64,000 nt of DNA from the NCBI RefSeq assembly GCF_001447155.2, contig NZ_CP014754.1:3472001-3536000 (forward strand), written 5' to 3'. A program made the position numbers and the translations under genes. Positions 45,034 through 53,976 of this stretch are shown here, in pieces (position 1 is the stretch's first letter; each line of letters begins with the position of its first letter). The stretch is from Marinobacter sp. LQ44. Its GTDB lineage: Bacteria > Pseudomonadota > Gammaproteobacteria > Pseudomonadales > Oleiphilaceae. The notes beneath the pieces were generated by a model that was not told where the DNA came from, searched no databases, and worked only from the letters and a program-made list of their open reading frames with translations.

Positions 45034-45846
45034 ATGACTGACGTTACCGAAAGCCAGCGCGATGGTGTCTGGGCACACCCATACCAACTGGCTTCCGGCC
45101 AGACCCAGCAGCACCAGCTTGGCCATAAACGATTATGGGTGACACTGCTGGATCTGGAGTGGCAGATTCGGGAAGAGAAAATTGACGTCGAGTCTGATCC
45201 CCAGCACTGGCTGGAAACCACCGGCTACACTCTGCCTTCGGCCGAGATTGCTGCTCGGCGTTTTGTTCGCTCCAGCGACAACGGCGTGGTGAGTTTCTAT
45301 CCGGCCATGGCCAGCCTGCCAACGGTGATTCGTCCTTTTCAGCCCCTGACAATTCCACCCGGTGCCCGTTGCGTTCTTTATGTGGGTACCGCACTCTGGA
45401 TGAAAGTCTGCGTGGGTGAAGAGCGGCTGGAACTGGCGGAAATCCCGCTGGCGCCACCTTCCCTGACCTGGCTTGGCCGGAATACCCGTGAAGGCGAGTT
45501 GTGTTACGCCTCGTCGACATACGGGCGATTAGCGCTGGAAGCGGTACCCAAAAGGCCCTGGCGGGCGGTTACTCCGGTCATCATTATCAACAGTCGGGAG
45601 AAACCGCTCCTGCTGGAGCGTTTCAGTATGCCTACGCCATTGTTGTCTCTGTATCGCAACGAGAAAGGGCAGCTGTGGACACCCGGTATCACAGTGGAAT
45701 GCGAAACGGACATGAGTTCTGCCAGCTTGCAGATAGCGTCGTCTGTGGTTGCTGAGGCTGGCCATTGCGAAGCCATCGCCCCGGCCCGGGAAAAGCTTGC
45801 CCGGGGCCGAAGGCTGGTTCGCGCCTTCGACCATATGTTTGGCTAA
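45034..45846 (+). CDS. DUF432-like protein next to a mechanosensitive channel
   Basis: This 270-residue soluble protein has no known function. It looks mainly beta-stranded, with an IIINSREKPLLLERFSMPTP core and VEPF-like segments (RPFQPLTIPPGARCVLYVG). From memory, DUF432 proteins are encoded directly upstream of MscS channels in bacteria and archaea, and this one precedes mscS by 22 bp, so that assignment is reasonable but unverified. It may modulate the channel. The gene is divergent from the photolyase. Confidence 0.65.
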   Translation: MTDVTESQRDGVWAHPYQLASGQTQQHQLGHKRLWVTLLDLEWQIREEKIDVESDPQHWLETTGYTLPSAEIAARRFVRSSDNGVVSFYPAMASLPTVIRPFQPLTIPPGARCVLYVGTALWMKVCVGEERLELAEIPLAPPSLTWLGRNTREGELCYASSTYGRLALEAVPKRPWRAVTPVIIINSREKPLLLERFSMPTPLLSLYRNEKGQLWTPGITVECETDMSSASLQIASSVVAEAGHCEAIAPAREKLARGRRLVRAFDHMFG

Positions 45847-45868
45847 CAGCCGCTACAGGAGCAGTTAC

Positions 45869-46756
45869 GTGTTGGAAGCAATTCAGGCAACCATAACGCA
45901 GGTGATCAACGGGATTGCCTGGGGGCAGTGGTTGTCCGCCGGATTCTTACTGGCGCTGGGGATCGTCCTGGGTTCACTGGTGGCCCGCAGTGTTGGCCGC
46001 GTGGTTGAGAGCCGGGTGTCTCGCCATCACATGGTGATGATTCGCCGCCTGTTCTTCTATGCGATCTTCATATTATTCGCGATGGCCGCCCTGCGCGAGG
46101 CCGGCTTTTCTCTGGAGGTTGTCCTGGGCGCCGCAGGTATCCTGACCGTCGCCATCGGCTTTGCCTCGCAAACGTCGGCGTCTAACATCATCAGCGGCTT
46201 GTTCCTGGTAATGGAAAAGCCGTTCGAGATCGGTGATTTTATCGAGGTGGACGCAACAATCGGTGAAGTGGTCACCATAGACCTGCTCAGCGTGAAACTG
46301 CGAACTCCGGACAACCTGTACGTGCGTATTCCCAATGAAACATTGATCAAGACCCGGGTGGTGAACCGCTCCCGCTTTCCCATTCGCCGGATTGATCTGA
46401 CGGTGGGTATTGCCTACGCGGAAGATGTAGAGCGTGTCAGAGATCTGTTGCTGGAGCTGGCGGAGAAAAATGCGGTATGCCTTGAAGAACCCAAGCCATT
46501 TGTTCTGGTAACGGGCTTTGGCGCGTCCTCCGTGGATCTGCAATTTTCCTTCTGGGTACCCAAAGACAAGTTCTTCGAGGGCCGTGGTGGCATGATGGTG
46601 GCCATCAAGAAAACACTGGACCAGCAGGGTATCGAGATTCCGTTCCCCCATACCAGCATATACGCCGGTAGCCATTCCGCGCCCTTCCGTGTGCAACTGA
46701 TGGGCCCGGAACAACAGAAAGATAAGGACTCCCCGGATGTCGAGCGAGACAACTGA
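45869..46756 (+). CDS. mscS: MscS-family mechanosensitive ion channel
   Basis: This 295-residue small-conductance channel opens on membrane tension to release solutes in osmotic downshock. It has three N-terminal transmembrane helices (about 18-40, 58-78 and 85-115), the pore helix TM3 with a Gly/Ala-packing pattern (VVLGAAGILTVAIGFASQTS), the MscS beta domain (PFEIGDFIEVD) and a C-terminal vestibule. The start is a GTG with a CAGGAGC ribosome-binding site. Its 3' end overlaps the rimB start by 20 bp, so the two are translationally linked. Confidence 0.94.
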   Translation: MLEAIQATITQVINGIAWGQWLSAGFLLALGIVLGSLVARSVGRVVESRVSRHHMVMIRRLFFYAIFILFAMAALREAGFSLEVVLGAAGILTVAIGFASQTSASNIISGLFLVMEKPFEIGDFIEVDATIGEVVTIDLLSVKLRTPDNLYVRIPNETLIKTRVVNRSRFPIRRIDLTVGIAYAEDVERVRDLLLELAEKNAVCLEEPKPFVLVTGFGASSVDLQFSFWVPKDKFFEGRGGMMVAIKKTLDQQGIEIPFPHTSIYAGSHSAPFRVQLMGPEQQKDKDSPDVERDN

Positions 46757-47228
46757 AGTAATCAAGAGCACTCAACCCATCCAGGCGGATAACAAGATCG
46801 CTCTGGGGTGGCGGGAATGGGTGGCCCTGCCGGATCTGGATATTGGCCGAATCAAGGCGAAAGTGGATACCGGTGCGCGCACATCGTGCCTGCACACCTT
46901 TCGCACCGAACCCTACACGGAGAACGGAGAACGCAGGGTGAAATTCTGGGTACACCCCGTTCAGAACGATTTGCACCAGGTAGTGGAATGCGATGCCAAA
47001 GTGCTTGATGAGCGAACGGTATCGGATTCCGGAGGGCACAAAGAAATGCGGCTGGTGATTGAGACCACCCTGGTGGTGGGCGATCAGAGCTGGCCTATTG
47101 AAATGACGCTGACCAATCGGGATTCCATGCGGTTCCGGATGTTGCTGGGCCGTACCGCCATGGCGGGCCGGTCCCTGATCTACCCTGAAGCTTCCTACCT
47201 GGCCGGTAAGCCGGCATTAAGGACCTGA
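46737..47228 (+). CDS. rimB: RimB-type retropepsin-like zinc protease
   Basis: This 163-residue protein of the ATP-dependent zinc protease/RimB family (PF05618) has a retropepsin-like fold with the active-site triad D44-T45-G46 in [12 protein letters not shown]. The second conserved segment is [14 protein letters not shown]. In Pseudomonas RimB trims the glutamate tail that RimK adds to bS6. It overlaps the end of mscS and is followed 2 bp later by rimK; no rimA is present. Confidence 0.85.
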   Translation: MSSETTEVIKSTQPIQADNKIALGWREWVALPDLDIGRIKAKVDTGARTSCLHTFRTEPYTENGERRVKFWVHPVQNDLHQVVECDAKVLDERTVSDSGGHKEMRLVIETTLVVGDQSWPIEMTLTNRDSMRFRMLLGRTAMAGRSLIYPEASYLAGKPALRT

Positions 47229-47230
47229 AT

Positions 47231-48136
47231 ATGAAAATTGCGGTACTGTCGCGAAACCGTCACCTGTACTCAACCCGGCGTCTGGTGGAGGAAGGCATTA
47301 ACCGTGGCCACGAAGTGAAGGTGATCGATGCCTTGCATTGCTCCATGAACATCACCTCTGCGAACCCGTTGATCCACTATCACGAAGAAGTGCTGGAAGA
47401 CTTCGACGTGGTGATTCCCCGGATTGGTGCCTCGGTCACCTTCTACGGCACTGCGGTACTGCGCCAGTTCGAAATGATGGGTGTGTTTCCGCTGAACGAA
47501 TCCGTGGCCATTACCCGTTCCCGGGACAAATTGCGTTCCCTGCAGCTGCTGGCCCGTAAGGGCGTGGGCATGCCGGTCACCGGCTTTGCCAACAAGCCGG
47601 ACAACGTGCCGGAATTGCTGAAAATGGTGGGCGGCGCGCCGGTGGTGATCAAGCTGTTGCAGGGTACCCAGGGCATTGGCGTGGTGCTGGCGGAAACCCG
47701 CAAGGCGGCAGAATCAGTGATTGAGGCCTTTATGGGGCTGAAGGCAGATATCCTGGTGCAGGAGTTCATCAAGGAAGCCGGCGGCGCTGACATTCGCTGT
47801 TTTGTGATTGGCGACAAGGTCATTGCCGCCATGAAACGCCAGGGCGCCGAGGGTGAGTTCCGCTCCAACCTGCACCGGGGCGGTACCGCTTCGCTGGTGC
47901 GCATTACCCCGGAAGAGCGCCGCACCGCTATTACCGCCGCCAAGGCCATGGGCCTGAACGTGGCGGGTGTGGACTTGCTGCGCTCCAGCCGTGGCCCGCT
48001 GGTGATGGAAGTAAACTCCTCGCCGGGCCTGGAAGGCATCGAGAATGCCACCGGCAAGAACGTGGCAGGCATGATCATTAACTGGACAGAAAAGAACTAC
48101 AAACCCTGGAAAACCAAAACCCGGGGCAGGGGATAA
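47231..48136 (+). CDS. rimK: Ribosomal protein bS6--L-glutamate ligase RimK
   Basis: This 301-residue ATP-grasp ligase adds glutamates to the C-terminus of bS6. The N-terminal pre-ATP-grasp domain ([21 protein letters not shown]) is followed by the ATP-binding region ([20 protein letters not shown]) and metal ligands in [14 protein letters not shown]. The matching substrate tail, ending DEEE, is on rpsF at 13.5 kb. It is central in the rimB-rimK-AspA-like-yjbQ run. Confidence 0.95.
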   Translation: MKIAVLSRNRHLYSTRRLVEEGINRGHEVKVIDALHCSMNITSANPLIHYHEEVLEDFDVVIPRIGASVTFYGTAVLRQFEMMGVFPLNESVAITRSRDKLRSLQLLARKGVGMPVTGFANKPDNVPELLKMVGGAPVVIKLLQGTQGIGVVLAETRKAAESVIEAFMGLKADILVQEFIKEAGGADIRCFVIGDKVIAAMKRQGAEGEFRSNLHRGGTASLVRITPEERRTAITAAKAMGLNVAGVDLLRSSRGPLVMEVNSSPGLEGIENATGKNVAGMIINWTEKNYKPWKTKTRGRG

Positions 48137-48142
48137 GCGCGC

Positions 48143-49210
48143 ATGGCAAGAGCACCGTTTGAAATCGCTGGCGTACAGGTAAAAGCCGGTACCCGTGAGA
48201 CTGTGGAAGTCCCGGTGGCCAAACTCTATACCCATACACCGCTGCACATTCCTGTGGAAGTGGTGCACGGCCGCCGTGACGGCCCAGTGCTGATGGTGTG
48301 TGGTGCGATTCATGGCGATGAAATCAACGGTGTGGAAATCATCCGCCGGGTGTTGAAAAACGGCGCGCTCCGGCACCTGCGGGGCACGCTGGTGGCAGTT
48401 CCTATCGTTAACATCTTCGGATTTGTGCAGCGCACCCGTTACCTGCCGGACCGCCGGGACCTGAATCGTTGCTTCCCGGGCTCGGAAACCGGTTCGCTGG
48501 GCGGCCGCATTGCCTACCTGTTGCGCACCCAAATTATGGAAAAGGTCACCCACATTATCGACCTGCACACCGGCGCCATTCACCGCTTCAACCTGCCGCA
48601 GATTCGCGCAGAGCTGAAGAACCCGGAAACCTCCCGAATGGCGGATGCCTTTGGTGCCCCCATCATCATTAATGCAGGTCTTCGGGAAGGCAGCCTGCGG
48701 GCCTACGCCGATTCCCTGGATATTCCGGTCATCACCTTTGAAGGCGGTGAGGCCTTGCGCTTTGATGATGTGGTTATCGCCAGCGGTGTGAAGGGTATTA
48801 TCCGGGTGATGCGGGAACTGGAAATGGTGCCTGCCAAGAAAGGCCCGAGGGCGCCCAGAAAGCGCTCTGAAACTGCGGCTAACTCACAGTGGGTGCGGGC
48901 GGATATGGACGGCATCATGCGCCCCGTGGCCAGCCTTGGCCAGAAAGTGCGTAAAGGCCAGAAACTGGCCATGGTAGCGGACCCCTTCGGCGAAACCGAA
49001 GTGGCTATTACCTCGCCCTGTTCCGGCATTGTGATCTGCGTGAATAACCTGCCACTGGTGAACGAAGGCGAAGCCATCTATCACATCGCCCGCTTCGATG
49101 AGCTGGGCGAAGCTGAAAAGGCCATGGACTACTTCCGCAGCTCCTTCGAGAGCGAAGTGTCGGAAGACGCGGTAGTGCCCGTACACCCCTGGGACGAACT
49201 GCAAAAATAA
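48143..49210 (+). CDS. Succinylglutamate desuccinylase/aspartoacylase-family protein
   Basis: This 355-residue zinc carboxypeptidase-fold protein (AstE/AspA family) carries the zinc motif GAIHGDEINGVEIIRR (His and Glu) and a downstream His in HIIDLHTGAIHRFNLPQ. Members next to rimK are not true AstE or AspA, and their substrate is unknown; a role in removing N-acyl or glutamate groups in the same pathway is plausible. A C-terminal beta-rich lipoyl-like extension (about 255-330) is visible. It starts 6 bp after rimK. Confidence 0.82.
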   Translation: MARAPFEIAGVQVKAGTRETVEVPVAKLYTHTPLHIPVEVVHGRRDGPVLMVCGAIHGDEINGVEIIRRVLKNGALRHLRGTLVAVPIVNIFGFVQRTRYLPDRRDLNRCFPGSETGSLGGRIAYLLRTQIMEKVTHIIDLHTGAIHRFNLPQIRAELKNPETSRMADAFGAPIIINAGLREGSLRAYADSLDIPVITFEGGEALRFDDVVIASGVKGIIRVMRELEMVPAKKGPRAPRKRSETAANSQWVRADMDGIMRPVASLGQKVRKGQKLAMVADPFGETEVAITSPCSGIVICVNNLPLVNEGEAIYHIARFDELGEAEKAMDYFRSSFESEVSEDAVVPVHPWDELQK

Positions 49211-49224
49211 CCGGAGTTGGTACT

Positions 49225-49650
49225 ATGATCTGGCACCAGAACACCATCGAACTGGCCCCGCTGCCCAGGGGTTTTCACCTGGTCACCAATGAAATTCTGG
49301 CCCAGGCGCCGGAACTGACCAACTGCGAAGTGGGGCTGCTGCACCTGTTCATCCAGCATACCTCCGCGTCCCTGGCGGTCAACGAGAATGCAGATCCCGA
49401 TGTGCGGGGTGACCTGGAACGCCATTTCAACGTTATGGTGCCGCAGAATGCTCCGCATTATGAGCACACCATGGAAGGCCCGGACGACATGCCGGCCCAC
49501 ATCAAGAGTGTGATGATCGGCCCGTCACTGACGCTGCCCATCAGTCACGGCCATCTGGCCCTGGGTACCTGGCAGGGTATCTATGTGTGTGAACACCGGG
49601 ATAACGCCGGTAGCCGGAAGATTGTGGCGACGTTGCAGGGGCGTTGGTGA
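49225..49650 (+). CDS. yjbQ: YjbQ/UPF0047-family protein
   Basis: This 141-residue protein is the small beta-sandwich family UPF0047, annotated as a secondary thiamine-phosphate synthase. Diagnostic stretches are GLLHLFIQHTSASLAVNENA, AHIKSVMIGPSLTLPI and LGTWQGIYVCEHRD, the latter with the conserved histidines and glutamate. It trims or joins phosphate substrates in promiscuous assays and its true role is unclear. It is 14 bp after the AspA-like gene and ends the run. Confidence 0.92.
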   Translation: MIWHQNTIELAPLPRGFHLVTNEILAQAPELTNCEVGLLHLFIQHTSASLAVNENADPDVRGDLERHFNVMVPQNAPHYEHTMEGPDDMPAHIKSVMIGPSLTLPISHGHLALGTWQGIYVCEHRDNAGSRKIVATLQGRW

Positions 49651-49729
49651 GCGTTTGTAACCTAAAGTGGCACCCGAATGGATATGTAGCTAATCTTGCT
49701 TGAGGAGGGATGTTCAGCAAGGAGAGCAA

Positions 49730-50689
49730 GTGAGCCGCTTTTACCGCATTTACCGAATCCACGAATTACTTCGCAGTGCTAAAAAGCCAGTTCCCATGCG
49801 CAGGTTTATGGAAGAACTGGAGGCCAGCCGGAATACCATCACCCGAGACTTCGAGTACCTGCGAGACTCCCTGGGTGCTCCAATCGAATACTGCCGGGAA
49901 GAGAACGGCCACCACTATGCACCGGAAGCGCCTGTATTTGAGCTGCCAGGGTTTTGGATGAATCCAGCAGAGCTGTATGCCCTGCTAGCCTGCGAGTACC
50001 TGCTGGAGAACGTTCAGCCCGGGCTTATCACTAATCGCCTGGCTCCGCTGAGGACAAGAATCCGGGATTTGTTGGGTGAATCCGGCCATGATGCAGAGAC
50101 CATCAGCGAGCGCATTCGAATCCAACCAATCCAGACCCGCTCAGCGGAACACCAGATTTTTGATCCGGTTGCCGAAGCAACGCTTGCGGGCAAATGCCTG
50201 ACCTTCCATTACCTCTCCAGAAGCACGGGCACAGACAAGCTGCGAACCGTGCACCCCCAGCGGTTAGTGCATTACCGCTCTAACTGGTATTTGCTGGCTA
50301 TTTGTAACGAAGCAAAGGCCCTTCGGCTGTTTTCACTGGACCGAATGTCTGCCCCCTCCGTTTCTGCTGATCCATCCCAAAAAGCATTGAAAGATGACCT
50401 GGACGCCTTTGCGGGCTCTGGGTTCGGAATATTCGGGGGTGCAGCAACACAAATCGCCCACCTGAAGTTCACCGAGCATGCGGCCCGCTGGGTGGCCGAA
50501 GAAATCTGGCATGAAGAACAAAAAAGTGAGTGGCAGGATGGCAGCTACCACCTTCATGTTCCCTACTCCGATGAGCGTGAGTTGGTTATGGAGGTATTGC
50601 GCTATGGGCCGGATGTTGAGGTTGTTGCGCCGGAAAGCCTCAAGCGTGAAGTGGTGACCAGGGTTCGCAGAATGGCAGAGATCTACTGA
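49730..50689 (+). CDS. WYL-domain transcriptional regulator, probable controller of the cas operon
   Basis: This 319-residue protein has an N-terminal helix-turn-helix (about 5-60; RIYRIHELLRSAKKPVPMR, RNTITRDFEYLRDSLGAPI) and a WYL domain (about 145-215; LTFHYLSRSTGTDKLRTVHP, HYRSNWYLLAICN) that senses a ligand, often single-stranded nucleic acid, followed by a WCX-type C-terminus (about 235-315). It lies immediately upstream of cas3 on the same strand (87-bp gap), and WYL proteins are repeatedly tied to CRISPR loci. The start is a GTG with GGAGAGCAA. The target operator is not visible. Confidence 0.85.
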   Translation: MSRFYRIYRIHELLRSAKKPVPMRRFMEELEASRNTITRDFEYLRDSLGAPIEYCREENGHHYAPEAPVFELPGFWMNPAELYALLACEYLLENVQPGLITNRLAPLRTRIRDLLGESGHDAETISERIRIQPIQTRSAEHQIFDPVAEATLAGKCLTFHYLSRSTGTDKLRTVHPQRLVHYRSNWYLLAICNEAKALRLFSLDRMSAPSVSADPSQKALKDDLDAFAGSGFGIFGGAATQIAHLKFTEHAARWVAEEIWHEEQKSEWQDGSYHLHVPYSDERELVMEVLRYGPDVEVVAPESLKREVVTRVRRMAEIY

Positions 50690-50775
50690 GGATTTTTTCA
50701 GTGGTGCAGTGGTTGGGGCAGTCTAGGTAGTAAGTTCGTTAGTACTTGATTGAGGTTTTACTGGATAGAACAAAT
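50690..50775 (+). promoter_or_regulatory. Gap before cas3, likely cas promoter or operator
   Basis: This 86-bp stretch between the WYL regulator and cas3 is the only sizeable gap in the cas operon before the array and should hold a promoter or regulator site. It includes TTAGTACTTGATTGAGGTTT, AT-rich compared with neighbours. I see no clear inverted repeat. Confidence 0.35.
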
Positions 50776-53259
50776 ATGAAGGCATCGGAATATATAGCCC
50801 ACAAAAGGCAGGCTGATGGGGCCAATCAATCGGTTCTCGCTCACCTAGAGGAGGTGGGGGAGCTAGCCGAGGAGTTTGCCAGTAAGGTAGGGCTGGGCAA
50901 TGCTGGACGTGTAATCGGTCTGTTGCATGATTTTGGAAAGTACAGCACTGACTTTCAACGCTATATCAAATCAGCAACCGGCGATTACGACCGGGATGAT
51001 GCGGATTATGTTAATGCTGGCTCACTCAAAGGAAAGATCGATCACTCAAGTGCAGGAGCACAGTGGATTTGGCATAAATTGAGGATTGTTGGGCAGGCAG
51101 GCCAGGGAGAATTGTGCGGCCAGATCCTTTCTCTGTGCATTGCTTCCCACCATAGCGGCCTTATCGACTGTATTGACAAGGAGGATGAGCCTGCTTTTCA
51201 GAGAAGGATGAACAAGGCAGAAGAAAAGACCCATTTGTCGGAATGCCAGGCCAACGCAGACCAAGAGCTACTGGAACTCTTGGAAGGTATTGGTGGTGCC
51301 GACCTAGTGAAAGAGCTGTTTGAAGAGCTACAGAAGCTTGCAGATTTCCAGAAAAGCGTTCGCGATGGTTTAACTGTGATTGAGTCCTTCCGGATTGGAT
51401 TCCTGACTCGATTTCTGTTTAGTTGTCTTATAGATGCAGACAGGTTGAACAGCGCTGAATTTGAGCTACCGGAAAGACGAACGGAGCGAATTGCCAGGTC
51501 AAGTGATAAATCATGGTTGGTAGCCATTGGCAGACTGGAGGAATGGCTGGAGTCCCGTCCTGCGGAGAACTATGTCGATGAACTTCGCCGGGAGATTTCA
51601 GAGAACTGTCAGTCTAGGTCAGGGGATCGGCAGGGCATCTACACGTTGACTGTTCCGACTGGTGGTGGAAAAACATACGCGAGCTTGAGGTACGCGATGA
51701 ACCATGCACAGGCGCACAACCTGGATCGTATTATTTACGTGATCCCCTATACGTCTATTATTGAGCAGAATGCCGATGCCATAAGAAATGTTATTGAACG
51801 GGACGGAGACGAATTCCCGTGGGTGCTGGAGCAACATTCAAATCTGGAGCCAGAGCGGCAAACCTGGCAGAGCAAGCTGGTTTCTGAGAATTGGGATGCT
51901 CCTATTGTTCTGACGACGACAGTACAGCTTTTGGAGGCTATGTTTGCTGGCGGAACTCGGGGTGTCCGTAGGCTTCACCAACTAGCAAATGCGGTCCTTG
52001 TCTTTGACGAGATTCAGACATTGCCTGTGAGTTGTGTGCATTTATTTTGCAATGCCATCAATTTCCTGGTGGATTATTGTGGCACCACCGCAGTTCTCTG
52101 CACAGCGACACAACCACTCCTGAATCAACTCGGAAGCCCGGACAAGGGGCAGCTTGACATACCACAGGGAAATGAGCTGGCAGGGCCAGTTGCGAAGCAT
52201 TTTATAGCACTGCGTCGGGTGGAAATACGCGACATGTGCAAGGCTGGTGGGTGGTCGGTGAGTGAGGTCTCCGATTTATTTCTGGAACAGTATCGGTCTG
52301 TCGGAAGCTGCCTTCTGATCGTCAACACGAAGGCATGGGCGAAATCAGTTTATGAGGAGTGCAAGGAGCAAATATGCACGGAAGGCCTATTTCACTTAAG
52401 TACCAGTCAATGTGCTGCTCATCGAAAAGAATTGCTGAGTACGATTCGGTTCCGTCTGGATAGCGGTCTGCCTGTAATGTGTGTTAGCACTCAGCTTATT
52501 GAAGCTGGTGTAGATGTCGATTTTGCCTGCGTGATTCGGTTTGTTGCCGGGCTTGATTCTATAGCTCAAGCTGCTGGTCGATGTAATCGGAATGGCCGGT
52601 TGAGAGATGCAGATGGTAACTTGGTCAAAGGCCTTGTGTATGTGGTGAACCCAGACCATGAGGCCACGGGAATGCTCAAGGATATACAGGTAGGCAAGGA
52701 GGTGGCCGAGCGAGTGCTTTCAGAAGCCCATGACGACTTTCTAGCACCGTCGGCTATGGAACGCTACTTCCAGTATTATTTCTTTAGTCGCGCTGACGAC
52801 ATGAGTTACCCGTTGAAGCCGAGTCAGGTGGGCAGGACTACCAGCATTCTTAATATGCTGAGTACCAATCAAGCCAGTAATTATGAATACTCCGGTCGCG
52901 GTCAAAAGGTGCCGCTAATGAAACACTCATTTAAAGAGGCGGCAAAACAGTTCAAGGCGATTGATGCGCCTACGGAAGGTGTAGTAGTGCCCTATGGACG
53001 GGGTGTAGAGCTGATCAACGAGCTTTGCGCCTCACCGAAAGAGTTTGATCCCGGAACCTATTATCAAAAACTCCGCGAGGCTCAGCAATACAGCGTGAAT
53101 TTATTTCCCAATGTGGTCGACAAACTTAAAGAAGTGGGCGCGTTACAAGAGGTCCAGGATGGATACGGCGTCTATTACCTGAGAGAGGAGCATTACAGTG
53201 CGACGCTGGGGGTAAGTATTAGTGAAGTTGCGGGCCAGTCATTTCTGGGAGTTTGGTAA
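50776..53259 (+). CDS. cas3: CRISPR-associated helicase/nuclease Cas3 (type I-C)
   Basis: This 827-residue effector degrades target DNA after Cascade binding. The N-terminal HD nuclease (about 15-230) has LLHDFGKYS (H51-D52), the HSSAGAQWIWH and ASHHSGLID segments. The SF2 helicase follows, with Walker A VPTGGGKTYASL (about 293-300), Walker B FDEIQTLP (DEIQ rather than DEAH), motif III TATQP and motif VI STQLIEAGVDVDF plus QAAGRCNRNGR. HD-first order and gene position fit subtype I-C. I use the ATG giving MKASEYIAHK. Confidence 0.97.
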   Translation: MKASEYIAHKRQADGANQSVLAHLEEVGELAEEFASKVGLGNAGRVIGLLHDFGKYSTDFQRYIKSATGDYDRDDADYVNAGSLKGKIDHSSAGAQWIWHKLRIVGQAGQGELCGQILSLCIASHHSGLIDCIDKEDEPAFQRRMNKAEEKTHLSECQANADQELLELLEGIGGADLVKELFEELQKLADFQKSVRDGLTVIESFRIGFLTRFLFSCLIDADRLNSAEFELPERRTERIARSSDKSWLVAIGRLEEWLESRPAENYVDELRREISENCQSRSGDRQGIYTLTVPTGGGKTYASLRYAMNHAQAHNLDRIIYVIPYTSIIEQNADAIRNVIERDGDEFPWVLEQHSNLEPERQTWQSKLVSENWDAPIVLTTTVQLLEAMFAGGTRGVRRLHQLANAVLVFDEIQTLPVSCVHLFCNAINFLVDYCGTTAVLCTATQPLLNQLGSPDKGQLDIPQGNELAGPVAKHFIALRRVEIRDMCKAGGWSVSEVSDLFLEQYRSVGSCLLIVNTKAWAKSVYEECKEQICTEGLFHLSTSQCAAHRKELLSTIRFRLDSGLPVMCVSTQLIEAGVDVDFACVIRFVAGLDSIAQAAGRCNRNGRLRDADGNLVKGLVYVVNPDHEATGMLKDIQVGKEVAERVLSEAHDDFLAPSAMERYFQYYFFSRADDMSYPLKPSQVGRTTSILNMLSTNQASNYEYSGRGQKVPLMKHSFKEAAKQFKAIDAPTEGVVVPYGRGVELINELCASPKEFDPGTYYQKLREAQQYSVNLFPNVVDKLKEVGALQEVQDGYGVYYLREEHYSATLGVSISEVAGQSFLGVW

Positions 53260-53274
53260 ACAGGAGCTTTTTTC

Positions 53275-53976
53275 ATGCAGAACAGTATTAGTTTCAAGGT
53301 CTGGGGGCGCTATGCCTTATTTACCGACCCGGTTACCAAAATAGGTGGAGAAAAGTGCTCTTACCACGTTCCCACTTATGAGGCGATTAAAGGTATTTTG
53401 AAATCCGTCTACTGGAAACCAACGATTACATGGGTTGTCGACCGTGTTCGAGTTATTAATCCTATTCGGACCCAGACCAAGGGCACCAAACCGTTGGTCT
53501 GGGGCGGGGGCAATAGCCTAGCAATATACACATTTCTCAGGGACGTTGAGTACCAAGTTGAAGCCCATTTTGAGTGGAACGAGCATCGCCCCGAACTGGC
53601 TAATGACAGAATAGATGGTAAGCACTTTGCGATTGCCAAACGGATGCTTGAGCGTGGTGGACGTCAGGATATATTTCTCGGAGTGAGAGACTGTCCCGGT
53701 TACGTGGAGCCTTGTGAGTTCGGGGAGGGTGAAGGTGTATATGATGAGTTGGACGAGATCGGTTTTGGCTTGATGTTCCACGGATTTGACTATCCAGATG
53801 AAACGGGTGTTGACGAGCTGCATAGTCGATTTTGGAGGGCGACTATGAAGGATGGAGTATTGGAGTACCCGCGCCCCGAACAGTGTGACGTTAGGCAATT
53901 TGTCCGGGAGATGAAGCCTAAGCAATTCGAAGCGGGAATGAACTTTTTACCGGTAGAACAGGAGGAAATCCTGTGA
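53275..53976 (+). CDS. cas5c: Cas5c (Cas5d), crRNA-processing subunit
   Basis: This 233-residue RAMP protein is the pre-crRNA endonuclease of subtype I-C, taking the place of Cas6, and stays bound to the 5' handle in the complex. It starts SISFKVWGRYALFTDPVTKI and has the TKPLVWGGG region and a long insertion typical of the catalytic Cas5. No cas6 is in the locus, consistent with this role. It is 15 bp from cas3 and overlaps cas8c by four bases. Confidence 0.95.
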   Translation: MQNSISFKVWGRYALFTDPVTKIGGEKCSYHVPTYEAIKGILKSVYWKPTITWVVDRVRVINPIRTQTKGTKPLVWGGGNSLAIYTFLRDVEYQVEAHFEWNEHRPELANDRIDGKHFAIAKRMLERGGRQDIFLGVRDCPGYVEPCEFGEGEGVYDELDEIGFGLMFHGFDYPDETGVDELHSRFWRATMKDGVLEYPRPEQCDVRQFVREMKPKQFEAGMNFLPVEQEEIL

